Source: CAWCWN01 sp963799245 (lineage in GTDB: Bacteria > Chloroflexota > Ktedonobacteria > Ktedonobacterales > Ktedonobacteraceae). From it: a stretch of 64,000 nucleotides of DNA. Shown here in pieces: positions 46,475 through 55,425 of this stretch. Within the stretch, counting starts at the first letter, position 1, and each line of letters opens with the position of its first letter. Under the pieces are notes generated by a model. That model did not search any database. It saw nothing but the letters and a program-made list of their open reading frames with translations, and was not told the origin of the DNA. Both the position numbers and the translations under genes were made by a program. The DNA lies in the NCBI GenBank assembly GCA_963799245.1, contig CAWCWN010000003.1, positions 1 through 64,000 of the forward strand, in the 5' to 3' direction.

Positions 46475-47416
46475 ATGCTATATTCAGCCAACACGCCACA
46501 GCTGTTTGATGTTCAGGATGCGTTCAAGGGACCCTACGCAGCGCGCATCCAGGAGTTTACCGAGGCAGGTCAAGATGCTGGCTACACGCCGGCCAGTAGC
46601 GATAGCGAAAAAATAGCCGTTATCATGGATGACTACCAGTATGATTTCATCGACCCCGGCGGCGCGCTCCCTGTCCCCGGCTCCCGGGAAGATATCGCGC
46701 GTTTCCTGACGTGGTTCTATATCAATGCCCACAGGATCACATCCATCTATGCGTCACTGGACACGCACCTGCCTTTCCAGATCTTCTACGCCTCGTGGTG
46801 GAAAGACCCCAGGACGGGTGAGCACCCACGGCCATACACAGCGATCAGCGTGGAAGATGTGGACAACTCGCGCTGGGTCGCGGACATACAGCCTGAGTGG
46901 TCCATACAGTATGTACATCAACTACGGCAGCAGGCCAAAAAAGACCTGATGATCTGGCCCTACCATACCATGGAGGGCACGCTTGGGCGCATGCTGGCAG
47001 CGCCCATCAGTGAGGCCATAGCCTGGCACAGTGCGGCGCGCCACACGCAGCCCACCTATGTCGCAAAAGGGAGCACCATGCGTACGGAATTCTATGGCAT
47101 CTTTGGGGCCGAAATCCCTGATCCCCTGGATGCCGCGAGCAGCCTGAACGTGGGCCTGCTCGAGGAGGTCATGCGCCACGATGGGGTGTACGTGGCGGGC
47201 GAGGCCAAGTCACACTGCGTGCTCGAGACCGAGCGCCAGCTCGTCGGATACTGCGCCGGCGATCCCGCGCTGCTCGGGCGCCTGTATTTCCTGCACGATT
47301 GTGCGAGCTCTGTTCAGCACCCGGACATCGATTTCGACGCCCTCGCCGAGGCCGAACTGGCAGCGATGGAGCGCCAGGGGGTCCACATCGTGCTCAGCAG
47401 CGATCCAGTGCACTAG
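46475..47416 (+). CDS. Isochorismatase/nicotinamidase-family hydrolase
   Basis: A 313-residue cysteine hydrolase, longer than the ~200 residues usual for the family, with a ~45-residue N-terminal extension and inserts. The triad can be read as Asp in AVIMDDYQYDFID (52/53), Lys in YVAKGSTMRTEFYG (near 197) and Cys in VAGEAKSHCVLET (near 247). The DTHLPFQIFYASWWKD region replaces the usual D.H metal or substrate motif. Nicotinamidases of Chloroflexota have similar length, so this may be one, but the substrate is not proven. A strong AAGGAGGTG precedes the ATG. Confidence 0.88.
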   Translation: MLYSANTPQLFDVQDAFKGPYAARIQEFTEAGQDAGYTPASSDSEKIAVIMDDYQYDFIDPGGALPVPGSREDIARFLTWFYINAHRITSIYASLDTHLPFQIFYASWWKDPRTGEHPRPYTAISVEDVDNSRWVADIQPEWSIQYVHQLRQQAKKDLMIWPYHTMEGTLGRMLAAPISEAIAWHSAARHTQPTYVAKGSTMRTEFYGIFGAEIPDPLDAASSLNVGLLEEVMRHDGVYVAGEAKSHCVLETERQLVGYCAGDPALLGRLYFLHDCASSVQHPDIDFDALAEAELAAMERQGVHIVLSSDPVH

Positions 47417-47428
47417 TTCGGCTCACAA

Positions 47429-47458
47429 GGAGTATTAACATTATGTATGTAATACTCC
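47429..47458 (+). terminator. Hairpin after the isochorismatase gene
   Basis: GGAGTATTA (47429-47437) pairs with TAATACTCC (47450-47458), 13 bp after the stop codon. The T-tract is poor (TCTCTGC). Confidence 0.5.
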
Positions 47459-47694
47459 TCTCTGCTAAAAGTTGTTAGCAATATTGTCAGATGGACTAAA
47501 ACTAACAAATTTTATAGGTACACAGGGCTGCCCATTTAAAGTCGGCTTGCTCATTGCGATTATCTATGCTAAACTATGACTGGTTGGAAATTCCTATTTT
47601 CAGGGGCGGCGTTTTCTCCCCACGTTAACGGCGGAATGCCCACGCTACACAGAGTAAAAGTAACAGTAACACTCTATTCGAGGTATGATTTTTC

Positions 47695-48549
47695 GTGAAT
47701 CAGCAGGCAGACGATGAGTTAGAGCGGCTGCAACTTTTACTGCAAGGACAGCCAGGCGGGCCGCAATTGCAAAAGAGTGAGCAGGACAGTCTCAACTCCC
47801 CGACGGGCGCAGTGGAAGCGGAATATCAAAACTCAAGCAAGCATGGACGCTCCTCTGAGATCGAAACCCGCCCTGACCCGGGACGCGAGCAACGTAAAGG
47901 GGCACCCGAAGTCATCTTTGGCGAAACAAAAGATGTAGCCCAGATCGCGGCCATGGCGCGAGGACTGCTGCAAGGCTCAGGCAGAGCTATTATTAGCCGG
48001 GTACAACCTGAGGCTATCGGGCCCCTTCAAGCAGCCTTTCGCGACTATAGCGTGATCGTTCGCGAGCCTGCCCGAGCCGTCGTTATCCACCGCCCTGGTT
48101 ATAAGTGCCCGCACACTGGGGGAAGTGTGGGAGTCATTAGTGCCGGTACATCCGATATACCGATAGCTGAGGAGGCGGCACTTATCATAGAGGAGATGGG
48201 TTGCGAGGTGACGCGTATCTATGATGTAGGAGTAGCCGGGTTGCACCGCTTGATGGATCCTTTGCGCAACCTTCTCTCCTACGGGGTAGATGCTATCGTA
48301 GTAGCCGCGGGTATGGATGGCGCGCTGCCGTCCGTAATAGCGGGTTTGGTTCCTGTCCCTGTCATTGGTTTACCGACGTCGATTGGCTACGGACTCGGCG
48401 GCAAAGGCGTTGCCGCTTTGCTTTCGATGTTACAAACGTGTGCGCCAGGTCTCTCTGTCGTCAATATCGATAATGGTGTTGGCGCGGGTATTACAGCGGC
48501 ATTGATTGCCAATCGTGTGGCGCAAGCGCGTGAACATCACTTGCAGTAG
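47695..48549 (+). CDS. larB: Nickel-pincer cofactor carboxylase LarB
   Basis: A 284-residue protein. The C-terminal ~170 residues are the PurE-like domain of LarB, which carboxylates and hydrolyses nicotinic acid adenine dinucleotide in the first step of the nickel-pincer nucleotide pathway. Signature stretches are HRPGYKCPHTGGSVGVISAGTSD (given as HRPGYKCPHTGG and VGVISAGTSDIP), EEAALIIEEMGCEV, VVAAGMDGALPSVIAGL, VIGLPTSIGYGLGG and VVNIDNGVGAG. The N-terminal 80 residues are hydrophilic. It starts with GTG at 47695 after GAGG. No larC, larE or larA gene is near, so the partners must be elsewhere. Confidence 0.92.
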   Translation: MNQQADDELERLQLLLQGQPGGPQLQKSEQDSLNSPTGAVEAEYQNSSKHGRSSEIETRPDPGREQRKGAPEVIFGETKDVAQIAAMARGLLQGSGRAIISRVQPEAIGPLQAAFRDYSVIVREPARAVVIHRPGYKCPHTGGSVGVISAGTSDIPIAEEAALIIEEMGCEVTRIYDVGVAGLHRLMDPLRNLLSYGVDAIVVAAGMDGALPSVIAGLVPVPVIGLPTSIGYGLGGKGVAALLSMLQTCAPGLSVVNIDNGVGAGITAALIANRVAQAREHHLQ

Positions 48550-48642
48550 GGAAACAGCGAGATGTTCTGTATTTGAGAATGTCTCACCGCATTGAATGTT
48601 GGGCATGTGGATGTACGAAGTTTAAGAGAGGCGGGACTTTCT

Positions 48643-48912
48643 ATGGCAAACAACAAGCGCGGACCAGAACCAGGGTCACAAAAGGCAAAACATGGAGGTC
48701 AGGCCGTACGTGAAAAGTATGGCCCCGAATTCTACTCCAAGATAGGCAAGAAGGGCGGAGAAACCGTCAAGGGGAAACGCGGACCGCAATTCTACGCCGA
48801 GATTGGGAAAAAGGGCGGTGAGTCGACCAAGCGCCAGCAAGGGTCAGAGTTCTATTCCAAAATTGGCAAAAAAGGTGGCGAGCGTGGCCGCCCGCCGAAC
48901 GAAAAAGAGTAA
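48643..48912 (+). CDS. KGG-repeat stress protein
   Basis: An 89-residue, very hydrophilic protein with four KGG/HGG repeats (KHGGQAVREKYG, FYSKIGKKGGETVKGKRG, FYAEIGKKGGESTKRQQG, FYSKIGKKGGERG). This is the GsiB/ConB-type 'stress-induced bacterial acidophilic repeat' family, hydrophilins linked to desiccation and heat. The ATG at 48643 (MANNKRGPE) is preferred over the frame opening at 48592. A shared hairpin separates it from convergent ftsZ. Confidence 0.92.
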   Translation: MANNKRGPEPGSQKAKHGGQAVREKYGPEFYSKIGKKGGETVKGKRGPQFYAEIGKKGGESTKRQQGSEFYSKIGKKGGERGRPPNEKE

Positions 48913-48927
48913 GGCCTTGCTTCAAGT

Positions 48928-48970
48928 GAAGATGCCGCCCCGAACAGACCTGAGCCGGAGCGGCATCTTC
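48928..48970. terminator. Bidirectional hairpin between KGG gene and ftsZ
   Basis: GAAGATGCCGC (48928-48938) and GCGGCATCTTC (48960-48970) pair perfectly for 11 bp. The right arm touches the ftsZ stop codon. Confidence 0.65.
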
Positions 48971-50455
48971 TCATCTCAACCTCTTATAAAAAGGGGGGAC
49001 GTCGCTGGACTCCTGCTCTTCATCCTCACCGCTCTGATGGCTTCTGGACGCCTCCTGACGCTGCCCCATGCTGCGTATACCACGCAGGTCATCCAGGCTG
49101 CGCTGCTGGCGTGCGGGTGGCACAAGCGACTGCGCAGGAGGTGGTGTGGCTGACCCGGGAGCCTGCGGCGCACGCGCACCCTCTGCCCGTACGATCTCCG
49201 CTCCCGCCACCCTCATCGCTCCGCTGGCCGTCATTTGAGCGCCATTCGCCTGGTTGAGAGAGGGTATGCGCAGCGTATAGCGCTCCTCCATACCCGCGGC
49301 TATCAGGGTGACGCGGATCGTGTCTCTTAAGCCTGGATCAATCACTGCACCGAAGGTAATATCGGCGCTGTCGTCAATCGCCTGGCCAATTTTTTCAGCG
49401 ACCTCGTTGACCTCAAAGAGCGTCATATCCTCTCCGCCGCTGATATTGAAAAGGACGCGCTTTGACCCGCGAATGCTGACATTGAGAAAACCTCCCGCCA
49501 CTGCCTCGTCTGCCGCCTGCTGGGCGCGATTACGTCCCTGGCCATGGCCTATGCTCATTAAAGCGGTTCCCGCATCACGCAACACGCTGCGCACATCGGC
49601 GAAGTCGACATTTACCATGCCGGGCACATTGATCACCTCGGCTATGCCCTGTACCCCCTGGCGTAGAACATCGTCCGCGATTTTAAATGCCTCTGACAGA
49701 CTGCGATCGCGGCCCGTCGTCGCAAGCAAGCGATCATTTGGAACGGCGATCAGCGCATCAATTTCAGCCGCCAGGTCATTCAGACCCTCCAGGGCCACGC
49801 GTTTGCGGCGTGTCCCCTCAAAAGTGAAGGGCAAGGTGACGATACCCACCGTCAGGGCCCCCAACTTCTTCGCAATCGAGGCGACGACGGGGGCGGCTCC
49901 GGTGCCCGTTCCTCCACCCATACCTGCGGCGAGAAACACCAGGTCGGCATCGCCCAGGGCTGCGCGTATCTCGGCGGTGCTCTCGGTCGCGGCGCGCATA
50001 CCAACTGCCGCGTTACCACCTGCCCCCAGGCCCTTGGTGTGATGTTTGCCCAGGCAGATACGACTCTGCACCGTCGAGAGGTCAAGCACCTGGGCATCGG
50101 TGTTCATGGCGATGAAACGCACGCCGCGAACACGAGTGCTAATCATGCGATTGATAGCATTCATGCCGCCGCCGCCAATCCCGACGACGACGATATCAAC
50201 ATGGTGCTGGTCTTCTGCCATGGCAGCAAAAGGGGATAGTGAAGACATGGCGCCGTCGTCTGTAATGCGTTGATCCCAACCTGACCGGACTGACTCATTT
50301 TTTCGCTGCATATCCTCTACCTCCACCTCGTGCCGCAGCACGGCCCACTGATCTTCTTGCTCCGCGTACACATCCGGCCTGGTGGCGGCTGCTTCTGCCC
50401 ACTCTGATGGGGTTGACTCGCGCTGAAATACATCATCATGTGGCATAGATTGCAT
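48971..50455 (-). CDS. ftsZ: Cell division GTPase FtsZ, long N-terminus
   Basis: A 494-residue tubulin homologue that forms the division ring. The GTPase core begins near residue 87 (DIVVVGIGGGGMNAINRM) and has GGGTGTG at 180-186, MNTDAQVL, and the T7 loop FADVRSVL. Two features stand out. The first ~85 residues are an acidic, disordered extension where most FtsZ proteins have about 10. The tail ends SDVPPFYKRLR, a typical conserved C-terminal peptide (PxFY-R). The ATG at 50455 has GGGGG just upstream, which supports the long form; Met80 is a possible internal start. No ftsA, ftsQ or mur genes are adjacent. Confidence 0.93.
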   Translation of the reverse strand: MQSMPHDDVFQRESTPSEWAEAAATRPDVYAEQEDQWAVLRHEVEVEDMQRKNESVRSGWDQRITDDGAMSSLSPFAAMAEDQHHVDIVVVGIGGGGMNAINRMISTRVRGVRFIAMNTDAQVLDLSTVQSRICLGKHHTKGLGAGGNAAVGMRAATESTAEIRAALGDADLVFLAAGMGGGTGTGAAPVVASIAKKLGALTVGIVTLPFTFEGTRRKRVALEGLNDLAAEIDALIAVPNDRLLATTGRDRSLSEAFKIADDVLRQGVQGIAEVINVPGMVNVDFADVRSVLRDAGTALMSIGHGQGRNRAQQAADEAVAGGFLNVSIRGSKRVLFNISGGEDMTLFEVNEVAEKIGQAIDDSADITFGAVIDPGLRDTIRVTLIAAGMEERYTLRIPSLNQANGAQMTASGAMRVAGAEIVRAEGARAPQAPGSATPPPAQSLVPPARQQRSLDDLRGIRSMGQRQEASRSHQSGEDEEQESSDVPPFYKRLR

Positions 50456-50700
50456 GCGACCCCCAATTCATTTTATCCGTCTCATTAATAGATTAATTTC
50501 ATAAATCAGCATCTACTAGCTATGATGAGGAGGCGTGTACGACTTCAAAGGGCATTGTACTCGCATTGTAACAAAAGTGTCAAGTCTTTCTGGCTCTCAG
50601 CCTGTAGAGGGGCGCAGGGATAGAGGGGGCCCTACAACTCAACTCTGGTGGAGGAACGGAAGAGAGAAAGTAATCTCCACCAGAGCGGTAGCAACGTCCA

Positions 50701-50829
50701 TTATTCTTTCTTCAGAGAAATACCGCCACTACCATTCTTGGCGGCTTTTTTCTCTTTCTGCAGCTCTTTCTTCTGTTTGTTGGATTTAGGTGCAGACTTT
50801 TGCACCTTCTTCTGTTCTTTGTTGGCCAC
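50701..50829 (-). CDS. Small lysine-rich protein
   Basis: A 42-residue ORF starting with GTG at 50829, preceded by a clear GCAGGAGGACA ribosome-binding site. It reads MANKEQKKVQKSAPKSNKQ, then a second Lys/Glu helix and a GSGGISLKKE tail. It is strongly basic with a heptad-like pattern and could bind nucleic acid or be a hydrophilin. I do not recognise a family. The rest of the 464-bp gap between ftsZ and the response regulator shows nothing. Confidence 0.6.
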   Translation of the reverse strand: MANKEQKKVQKSAPKSNKQKKELQKEKKAAKNGSGGISLKKE

Positions 50830-50919
50830 GTTTTTGTCCTCCTGCTGCCAAATAGAGGGCCAGAATTGGCCCTGCGTGAATATCTCTATTGTACCAAATT
50901 CACCTCTGCCAGGGTAGTG

Positions 50920-51357
50920 TCATTGGTACTGCTGGTGTCGATTGAGGCGTTGCTCTTCAGATGTCGCCATAGCATGTGTAATCATGCGAATAACATGTCC
51001 GATCTCCATTGGCTTGTGCAGAGGGTGAATGCCTCGCTGCTCCAGCTCAGTCAATGGCAGGGCTGCACTCATCATGATCGTGGGAACCCCACTGATCTCC
51101 TCATTTTGCTGCAGGCGATCATATAATTCAAGGCCATTGATGCCAGGTAAGCGATAGTCTAACATCAGCAGGCATGGATTTAGCTGCGGTGCCTCCTCCA
51201 GGGCCTGCAAACTATTTACAATTACAGCACTAGTATAGGGAGTTTCTTCTTCAATCAGTTGTTGAAGAAATGCTCCGATAGCGGAATCGTCCTCAACTAT
51301 AAGAATAGTGTAACCGCGTGGGCTAAGTGCGGCGGGTGGAATTACCTCGCCCGGCAT
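50920..51357 (-). CDS. Single-domain response regulator
   Basis: A 145-residue CheY-like receiver with no output domain. The acidic pair Asp23/Asp24 (LIVEDDSAIGAFL), phosphoacceptor Asp67 (LLMLDYRLPGINGLELYD), Ser97 (IMMSAAL) and Lys115 (HPLHKPMEIG) are all present, so it should be phosphorylated. No histidine kinase is nearby; the partner is unknown. The C-terminal tail (EEQRLNRHQQYQ) is short. ATG 51357 has AGGAG in front. Confidence 0.92.
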   Translation of the reverse strand: MPGEVIPPAALSPRGYTILIVEDDSAIGAFLQQLIEEETPYTSAVIVNSLQALEEAPQLNPCLLMLDYRLPGINGLELYDRLQQNEEISGVPTIMMSAALPLTELEQRGIHPLHKPMEIGHVIRMITHAMATSEEQRLNRHQQYQ

Positions 51358-51527
51358 GTTGTACTCCTTCCAACCTGCAAATTGACTCGTTAAGTAATCT
51401 CGTGCTATTTATATTATAATCTAACGGATATCAGGAGCGGTTGGTTACTATAGTATGTGAACTTTCCCTTAAAGTCGTTACCGCCCGCCCCTCTCCAGGC
51501 TGCCTGACCCGGGCACGTGCAAACACC

Positions 51528-52118
51528 CTAGCGCTCAGGGGGCATATCCATCCATTTCGACGCGCTACGCACCTGTGGAGAGTATATCGCGAGAGCATCC
51601 AGCAAGGCTGCGGAATTATGCGCATGCAGCAGGATGTGTATGTGCTGGCGCGCAATAAAGCCCTCGTCAGCGGCATGGCTTATCATTGCCAGGAGCGGAG
51701 TGAAATAGTCGGCGACATCGAGGAGCCCAACAGGTTTGGCATGCAGGCCAAGCTGTGCCCAGGTCGTGATTTCAAACAACTCGTCGAACGTGCCAAAGCC
51801 CCCGGGTAGGGCGATGAAGCCATCAGAGAGGTCGGCCATCAACGCTTTGCGTTCATGCATGCTGCCCACCTCGTACAACCTGCTCAGAGCGCGATGCGCC
51901 GCCTCGCGTTGGAATAACCCCCGCGGAGTGACTCCCACGACCTCGCCCCCCCCGGCCAGGACGGTATCGGCCAGAACGCCCATCAGGCCTACGCTCGCTC
52001 CGCCATAAACCAGCCCCACACCGCGCGCCAGCAATTCCCGCCCAAGTTCACGAGCTGCCTCGCGATACTCGACTCGTACACCCAGATTTGAGCCTGAGAA
52101 GACACAGACACGCTGCAT
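51528..52118 (-). CDS. LOG-family phosphoribohydrolase
   Basis: A 196-residue Rossmann-fold protein of the TIGR00730/LOG family, which cleaves cytokinin-type nucleoside 5'-monophosphates, or AMP, to base and ribose phosphate. Motifs are VCVFSGSNLGVR, GLVYGGASVGLMG, and the diagnostic PGGFGTFDELFEITTWAQLG (PGGxGTxxE). The length is standard. It is a single gene; the in vivo substrate in bacteria is often AMP or another nucleotide. Confidence 0.93.
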   Translation of the reverse strand: MQRVCVFSGSNLGVRVEYREAARELGRELLARGVGLVYGGASVGLMGVLADTVLAGGGEVVGVTPRGLFQREAAHRALSRLYEVGSMHERKALMADLSDGFIALPGGFGTFDELFEITTWAQLGLHAKPVGLLDVADYFTPLLAMISHAADEGFIARQHIHILLHAHNSAALLDALAIYSPQVRSASKWMDMPPER

Positions 52119-52324
52119 GAGAAGGCCTTTCTGCGACAGTCGCCAGAACTGTAATAGCTAAAAGACACTACCGGGAGCCTCTTTACATTCCGGTCACCGC
52201 TTTAACAGACAGTTCTTCACCTGTAAATTCAGATCGCATCGATAAACCTACATGTATTGTAAGCCATTTTCCCCGCTGTGGGAAGTGGGGCATCCTCGCC
52301 TCGCCGCCTGGCTAAACCATCCAT

Positions 52325-52753
52325 CTAAGTGAGGACGCGCACCTGGTAAGGAGCGAGTTGCACCAGCTTCCCGGCGACTTGCGCGGTCAAGCTGCTGGCG
52401 GTTTTGTTGACAAGCATGATGACGCCGGCTGAGGCCAGCGCGGCCAGGCGCGCTGGCTGCGTCACGCTCGTCGCGTACAGCTTCGTTCCGGGGGCAAAGT
52501 CGTCTTTGAACGCTTTAGTCGTAGGACGCGCCGGCCGCCTGGGTATAGGGCGAGGCATACCACTCGGCCAGCCACATGGCAGTGTGCTCGCGCCGGGATA
52601 GAGCCGCGCATCCAGCGAGCGGACCCAGCGCGTGATAGCGCCGAATTTCGCGGCAGCCGTAAACGGATCCGTAATATTGACGTCGCGATTGCTATTATTG
52701 GCGTCGAGGGTGATGAAGCCTGCCCCGGCTTTGTGCTGCAGCCAATATTGCAC
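52325..52753 (-). pseudogene. Glycoside-hydrolase-like C-terminal remnant
   Basis: The open frame reads YWLQHKAGAGFITLDANNSN, ITDPFTAAAKFGAITRWVRS and, later, FKDDFAPGTKLYATSVTQPARLAAL and KLVQLAPYQVRVLT. These look like the end of a secreted glycosidase with a C-terminal beta domain. The middle (CGWPSGMPRPIPRRPARP) is out of frame; the alternative frame gives WLAEWYASPYTQAAGASYD. At least two frameshifts and the lack of any 5' part mark it as a remnant. The family cannot be named. Confidence 0.6.
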
Positions 52754-52868
52754 GTGGCATACTATCTACGAGGAATGGCGTAAGGGTATATAATGTGCCT
52801 TGGCCTGAAGTTAGCCGAAGATCTACGGGCATAGTACATCAAACAGTAAGCTCATGAATGCCGGCGGC

Positions 52869-54266
52869 TCAAGCCGGGTCAGTCCGGTAGGTCTCATACT
52901 TTGCGATGAGCATAAGCGATGCCAGAACTACATATGCCCCGATCCAGAGGGCAAACAGCCTCCATTGAGCGGGCAAAAACAGCGAGGGCAAAAAATCGGT
53001 GATACGATGTTGAAACAGCCAGAGTTGCATAAGCGCCCGATTCCGTCCTGAGCCACCATTAAAAGCCAGATCTACGGGTAATAAAGTCAAAAGGTTATAC
53101 AGACAACCATATACGATCGTTGCAGCAAAGACAAGCCCTGCCAGAATAGTGGAAACGCGCTCCAGCGCATAGGCCACATAAAATGAGCCCACAGGCAGCA
53201 GGACAATAAGAAAGCGCGCCGTCGGCGACCAGCCGCCGTACCAGCTTTTAAAGCTTGCGCATGCAAGCAGATATGGCAGGCATACGGCCAGTGTCAACAG
53301 GTTAAACCTGATGAACTGCTTTTTCATGGCAAAAATGATGCCCATAAAGAGAAAGAGAAATATTGGAAAGCTTATGCACAGGCCGAATTCCTGGTCAAAG
53401 AACATGCCAAAGAGCCCGCGGAACGGCAGTACGACAAAGGCCTGGCTATTGCCGTGAATATCGTTGGCCTCATTCACGAAGGGGTTGAGCGTGCCCCAGA
53501 CTTTCAGGTTATATACTTCAAAAAGCCCGAAGAGCAGGATGACAGGCAGTAAAAAACACAGGTATTGCCTCAATTTAGCGCCGCTGTGAATTTCAAATAA
53601 CCTGTACAGGAAAGCGCAAAATAACACGATCTCAAACAGCGCGAAACGAATATGCACCCAGGGCAGGATCCCCAGCAGAAGCCCGCTCATAAGACAGGCT
53701 GCTGTAGTTAACTTCTCTTGCAATACCTTCCTCAGTACATATATACAGACCAGCGCACCGATAGGCTCGATAAAGTTCAGGTGGGAATAGAGATAAAGCG
53801 GTGACGCCACAACAAAAGCCAGGCTGACGAGCCAGGCATATCTCTTACCGATGCCCATACTTAGCAAGAGCAGGTAGATGTTGAGGATGATCAAAACGGA
53901 TAGAGAGGATATAAACAGGTCAACTCCCAACCTGCCCCCAAAATAGAAAGGCAGCAGCCATAAAATAGGGGCGCCAATGCTGTGCAAGGGCAGAAGCTGG
54001 CCGCTTGCGCCGCGCGATACATGTGGGGCGAGATAGATGGGATAGAAAGAACGATAGTCAGCATGGGTATAGTCTAACATCACGTTGAGAGAATGATATT
54101 TTAGCAAGGTCTGACTGATAACCAGGAAATGCGCTTCATCGCCCGCGGGAGGCGAAGGGGAGAGGGCATAACAGAACGTTGTCGTAAAATACACGACGCT
54201 GCAGACGAGGGCGAGTACAAGCAGCTGACTTCTGGGCGCAGGTCGATAGAATGCTTGCAGAAACAT
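52869..54266 (-). CDS. GT-C-fold glycosyltransferase-like membrane protein
   Basis: A 465-residue protein with about 11 spans. After the first span, SPSPPAGDEAHFLVISQTLL places the Asp-Glu pair typical of GT-C enzymes in the first outer loop. Later features are YAPHVSRGASGQLLPLHSIGAP-like sequence (YLAPHVSRGASGQLLPLHS), PLYLYSHLNFIEPIGAL and SFKSWYGGWSPTARFLIVLLP. It probably transfers a sugar from a polyprenyl-phosphate donor on the outer face, or is a related permease. It is a single gene, divergent from phzF. Confidence 0.75.
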   Translation of the reverse strand: MFLQAFYRPAPRSQLLVLALVCSVVYFTTTFCYALSPSPPAGDEAHFLVISQTLLKYHSLNVMLDYTHADYRSFYPIYLAPHVSRGASGQLLPLHSIGAPILWLLPFYFGGRLGVDLFISSLSVLIILNIYLLLLSMGIGKRYAWLVSLAFVVASPLYLYSHLNFIEPIGALVCIYVLRKVLQEKLTTAACLMSGLLLGILPWVHIRFALFEIVLFCAFLYRLFEIHSGAKLRQYLCFLLPVILLFGLFEVYNLKVWGTLNPFVNEANDIHGNSQAFVVLPFRGLFGMFFDQEFGLCISFPIFLFLFMGIIFAMKKQFIRFNLLTLAVCLPYLLACASFKSWYGGWSPTARFLIVLLPVGSFYVAYALERVSTILAGLVFAATIVYGCLYNLLTLLPVDLAFNGGSGRNRALMQLWLFQHRITDFLPSLFLPAQWRLFALWIGAYVVLASLMLIAKYETYRTDPA

Positions 54267-54459
54267 ATACTCCTGTCATTTCCTTCAATTACATTTGTGC
54301 CTGTGCTACAATCTCACTGCACAATTATTGGTTGGTTTTTGCCGGCCTCTCCTTACTCCTTTTGGCTTTTGACTTTACGATGTTACCATACTAAGCTCAA
54401 TAAGAGAAGAAACATGCCGCTTTTACGCGCGCATTTTGCTTGAAAGGGGAGAAAACGCT

Positions 54460-55263
54460 ATGGAACAGACCATTTTCCAGGTAGATGCTTTTACAGATAA
54501 GCCCTTTGCTGGCAATCCAGCAGGTGTCTGTGTCCTGCCTGAGCCGCGCGGCCCTGACTGGATGCAGGCCATAGCCAGCGAGATGAATTTGTCCGAAACG
54601 GCCTTCTTGCACAGGCAGGAAGATGGGTTTCAACTGCGCTGGTTTACGCCCACAGCCGAGGTTGATCTGTGCGGACACGCGACTCTGGCCAGCTCGCACA
54701 TTCTATGGGAAACTGGGCACCTGCAGTCGCATGAACAGGCGCGCTTTCATACGCGCAGCGGCCCGCTGACGGCTGAGCGGCTGCCCGAAAATTGGATCGA
54801 GCTCGATTTTCCGGCCACCCCTGAGCAGCCAGGCGACGCGCCAGCTCACCTGCTTGAGGCCCTTGACGTGCAGGCTCGCTACATAGGCGTCAATGTCTTT
54901 GATTACCTGGTGGAGGTTGACTCGGAAGAGACGCTGCGCGCTATGCAGCCTGATATCACACTTCTGACGAAGGTACCAGTTCGCGGTGTGATGGTGACGA
55001 GCCGCGCCTCAAGTCCCGGCTTCGACTTCGTCTCACGTTTCTTCGCGCCCAGAGTGGGCGTCAATGAAGATCCGGTCACCGGCTCTGCCCACTGCTGCCT
55101 TACTCCCTACTGGAGTAAGCGCCTTGACAAAAACGAGCTGGTCGCCTTCCAGGCATCCGCGCGTGGCGGCGTCCTGCGTGTGCGCCTCACTGGCGAGCGA
55201 GGCGAGCGCGTCAAAATCGCCGGGCAGGCGGTCACTACGCTACGAGGTGAATTGCTGGCATAA
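54460..55263 (+). CDS. PhzF-family isomerase
   Basis: A 267-residue member of the PhzF/DAP-epimerase fold. The start reads TIFQVDAFTDKPFAGNPAGV, the catalytic glutamate is Glu46 in NLSETAFL, and GVNEDPVTGSAHCCLTPYW is the second signature. The family includes the phenazine enzyme PhzF and many isomerases of unknown substrate. No phenazine genes are present, so the role here is unknown. ATG 54460 has GAAAGGGGAG in front. Confidence 0.92.
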   Translation: MEQTIFQVDAFTDKPFAGNPAGVCVLPEPRGPDWMQAIASEMNLSETAFLHRQEDGFQLRWFTPTAEVDLCGHATLASSHILWETGHLQSHEQARFHTRSGPLTAERLPENWIELDFPATPEQPGDAPAHLLEALDVQARYIGVNVFDYLVEVDSEETLRAMQPDITLLTKVPVRGVMVTSRASSPGFDFVSRFFAPRVGVNEDPVTGSAHCCLTPYWSKRLDKNELVAFQASARGGVLRVRLTGERGERVKIAGQAVTTLRGELLA

Positions 55264-55425
55264 ACAACAATCAAAACGCCTTTTTGCTTACTTCTATGAG
55301 TAGAGTGAGCAGCCACGCTTGCTGCAACTTTTTCCAGAGCTGGCGCGTATCTACTGAAGAAGCTCATGAAATACTCCATGGGCTTTGTTAATTTCACTAT
55401 ATACTGTGATATGGAAGAGGAGTAT

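Noticed and set aside
47695..48549. Complete lar operon for lactate racemase
   Set aside because: Only larB is present; the neighbours are a KGG stress protein and an isochorismatase.
54460..55263. Phenazine biosynthesis locus
   Set aside because: PhzF-family proteins are widespread isomerases, and no other phenazine gene is present.
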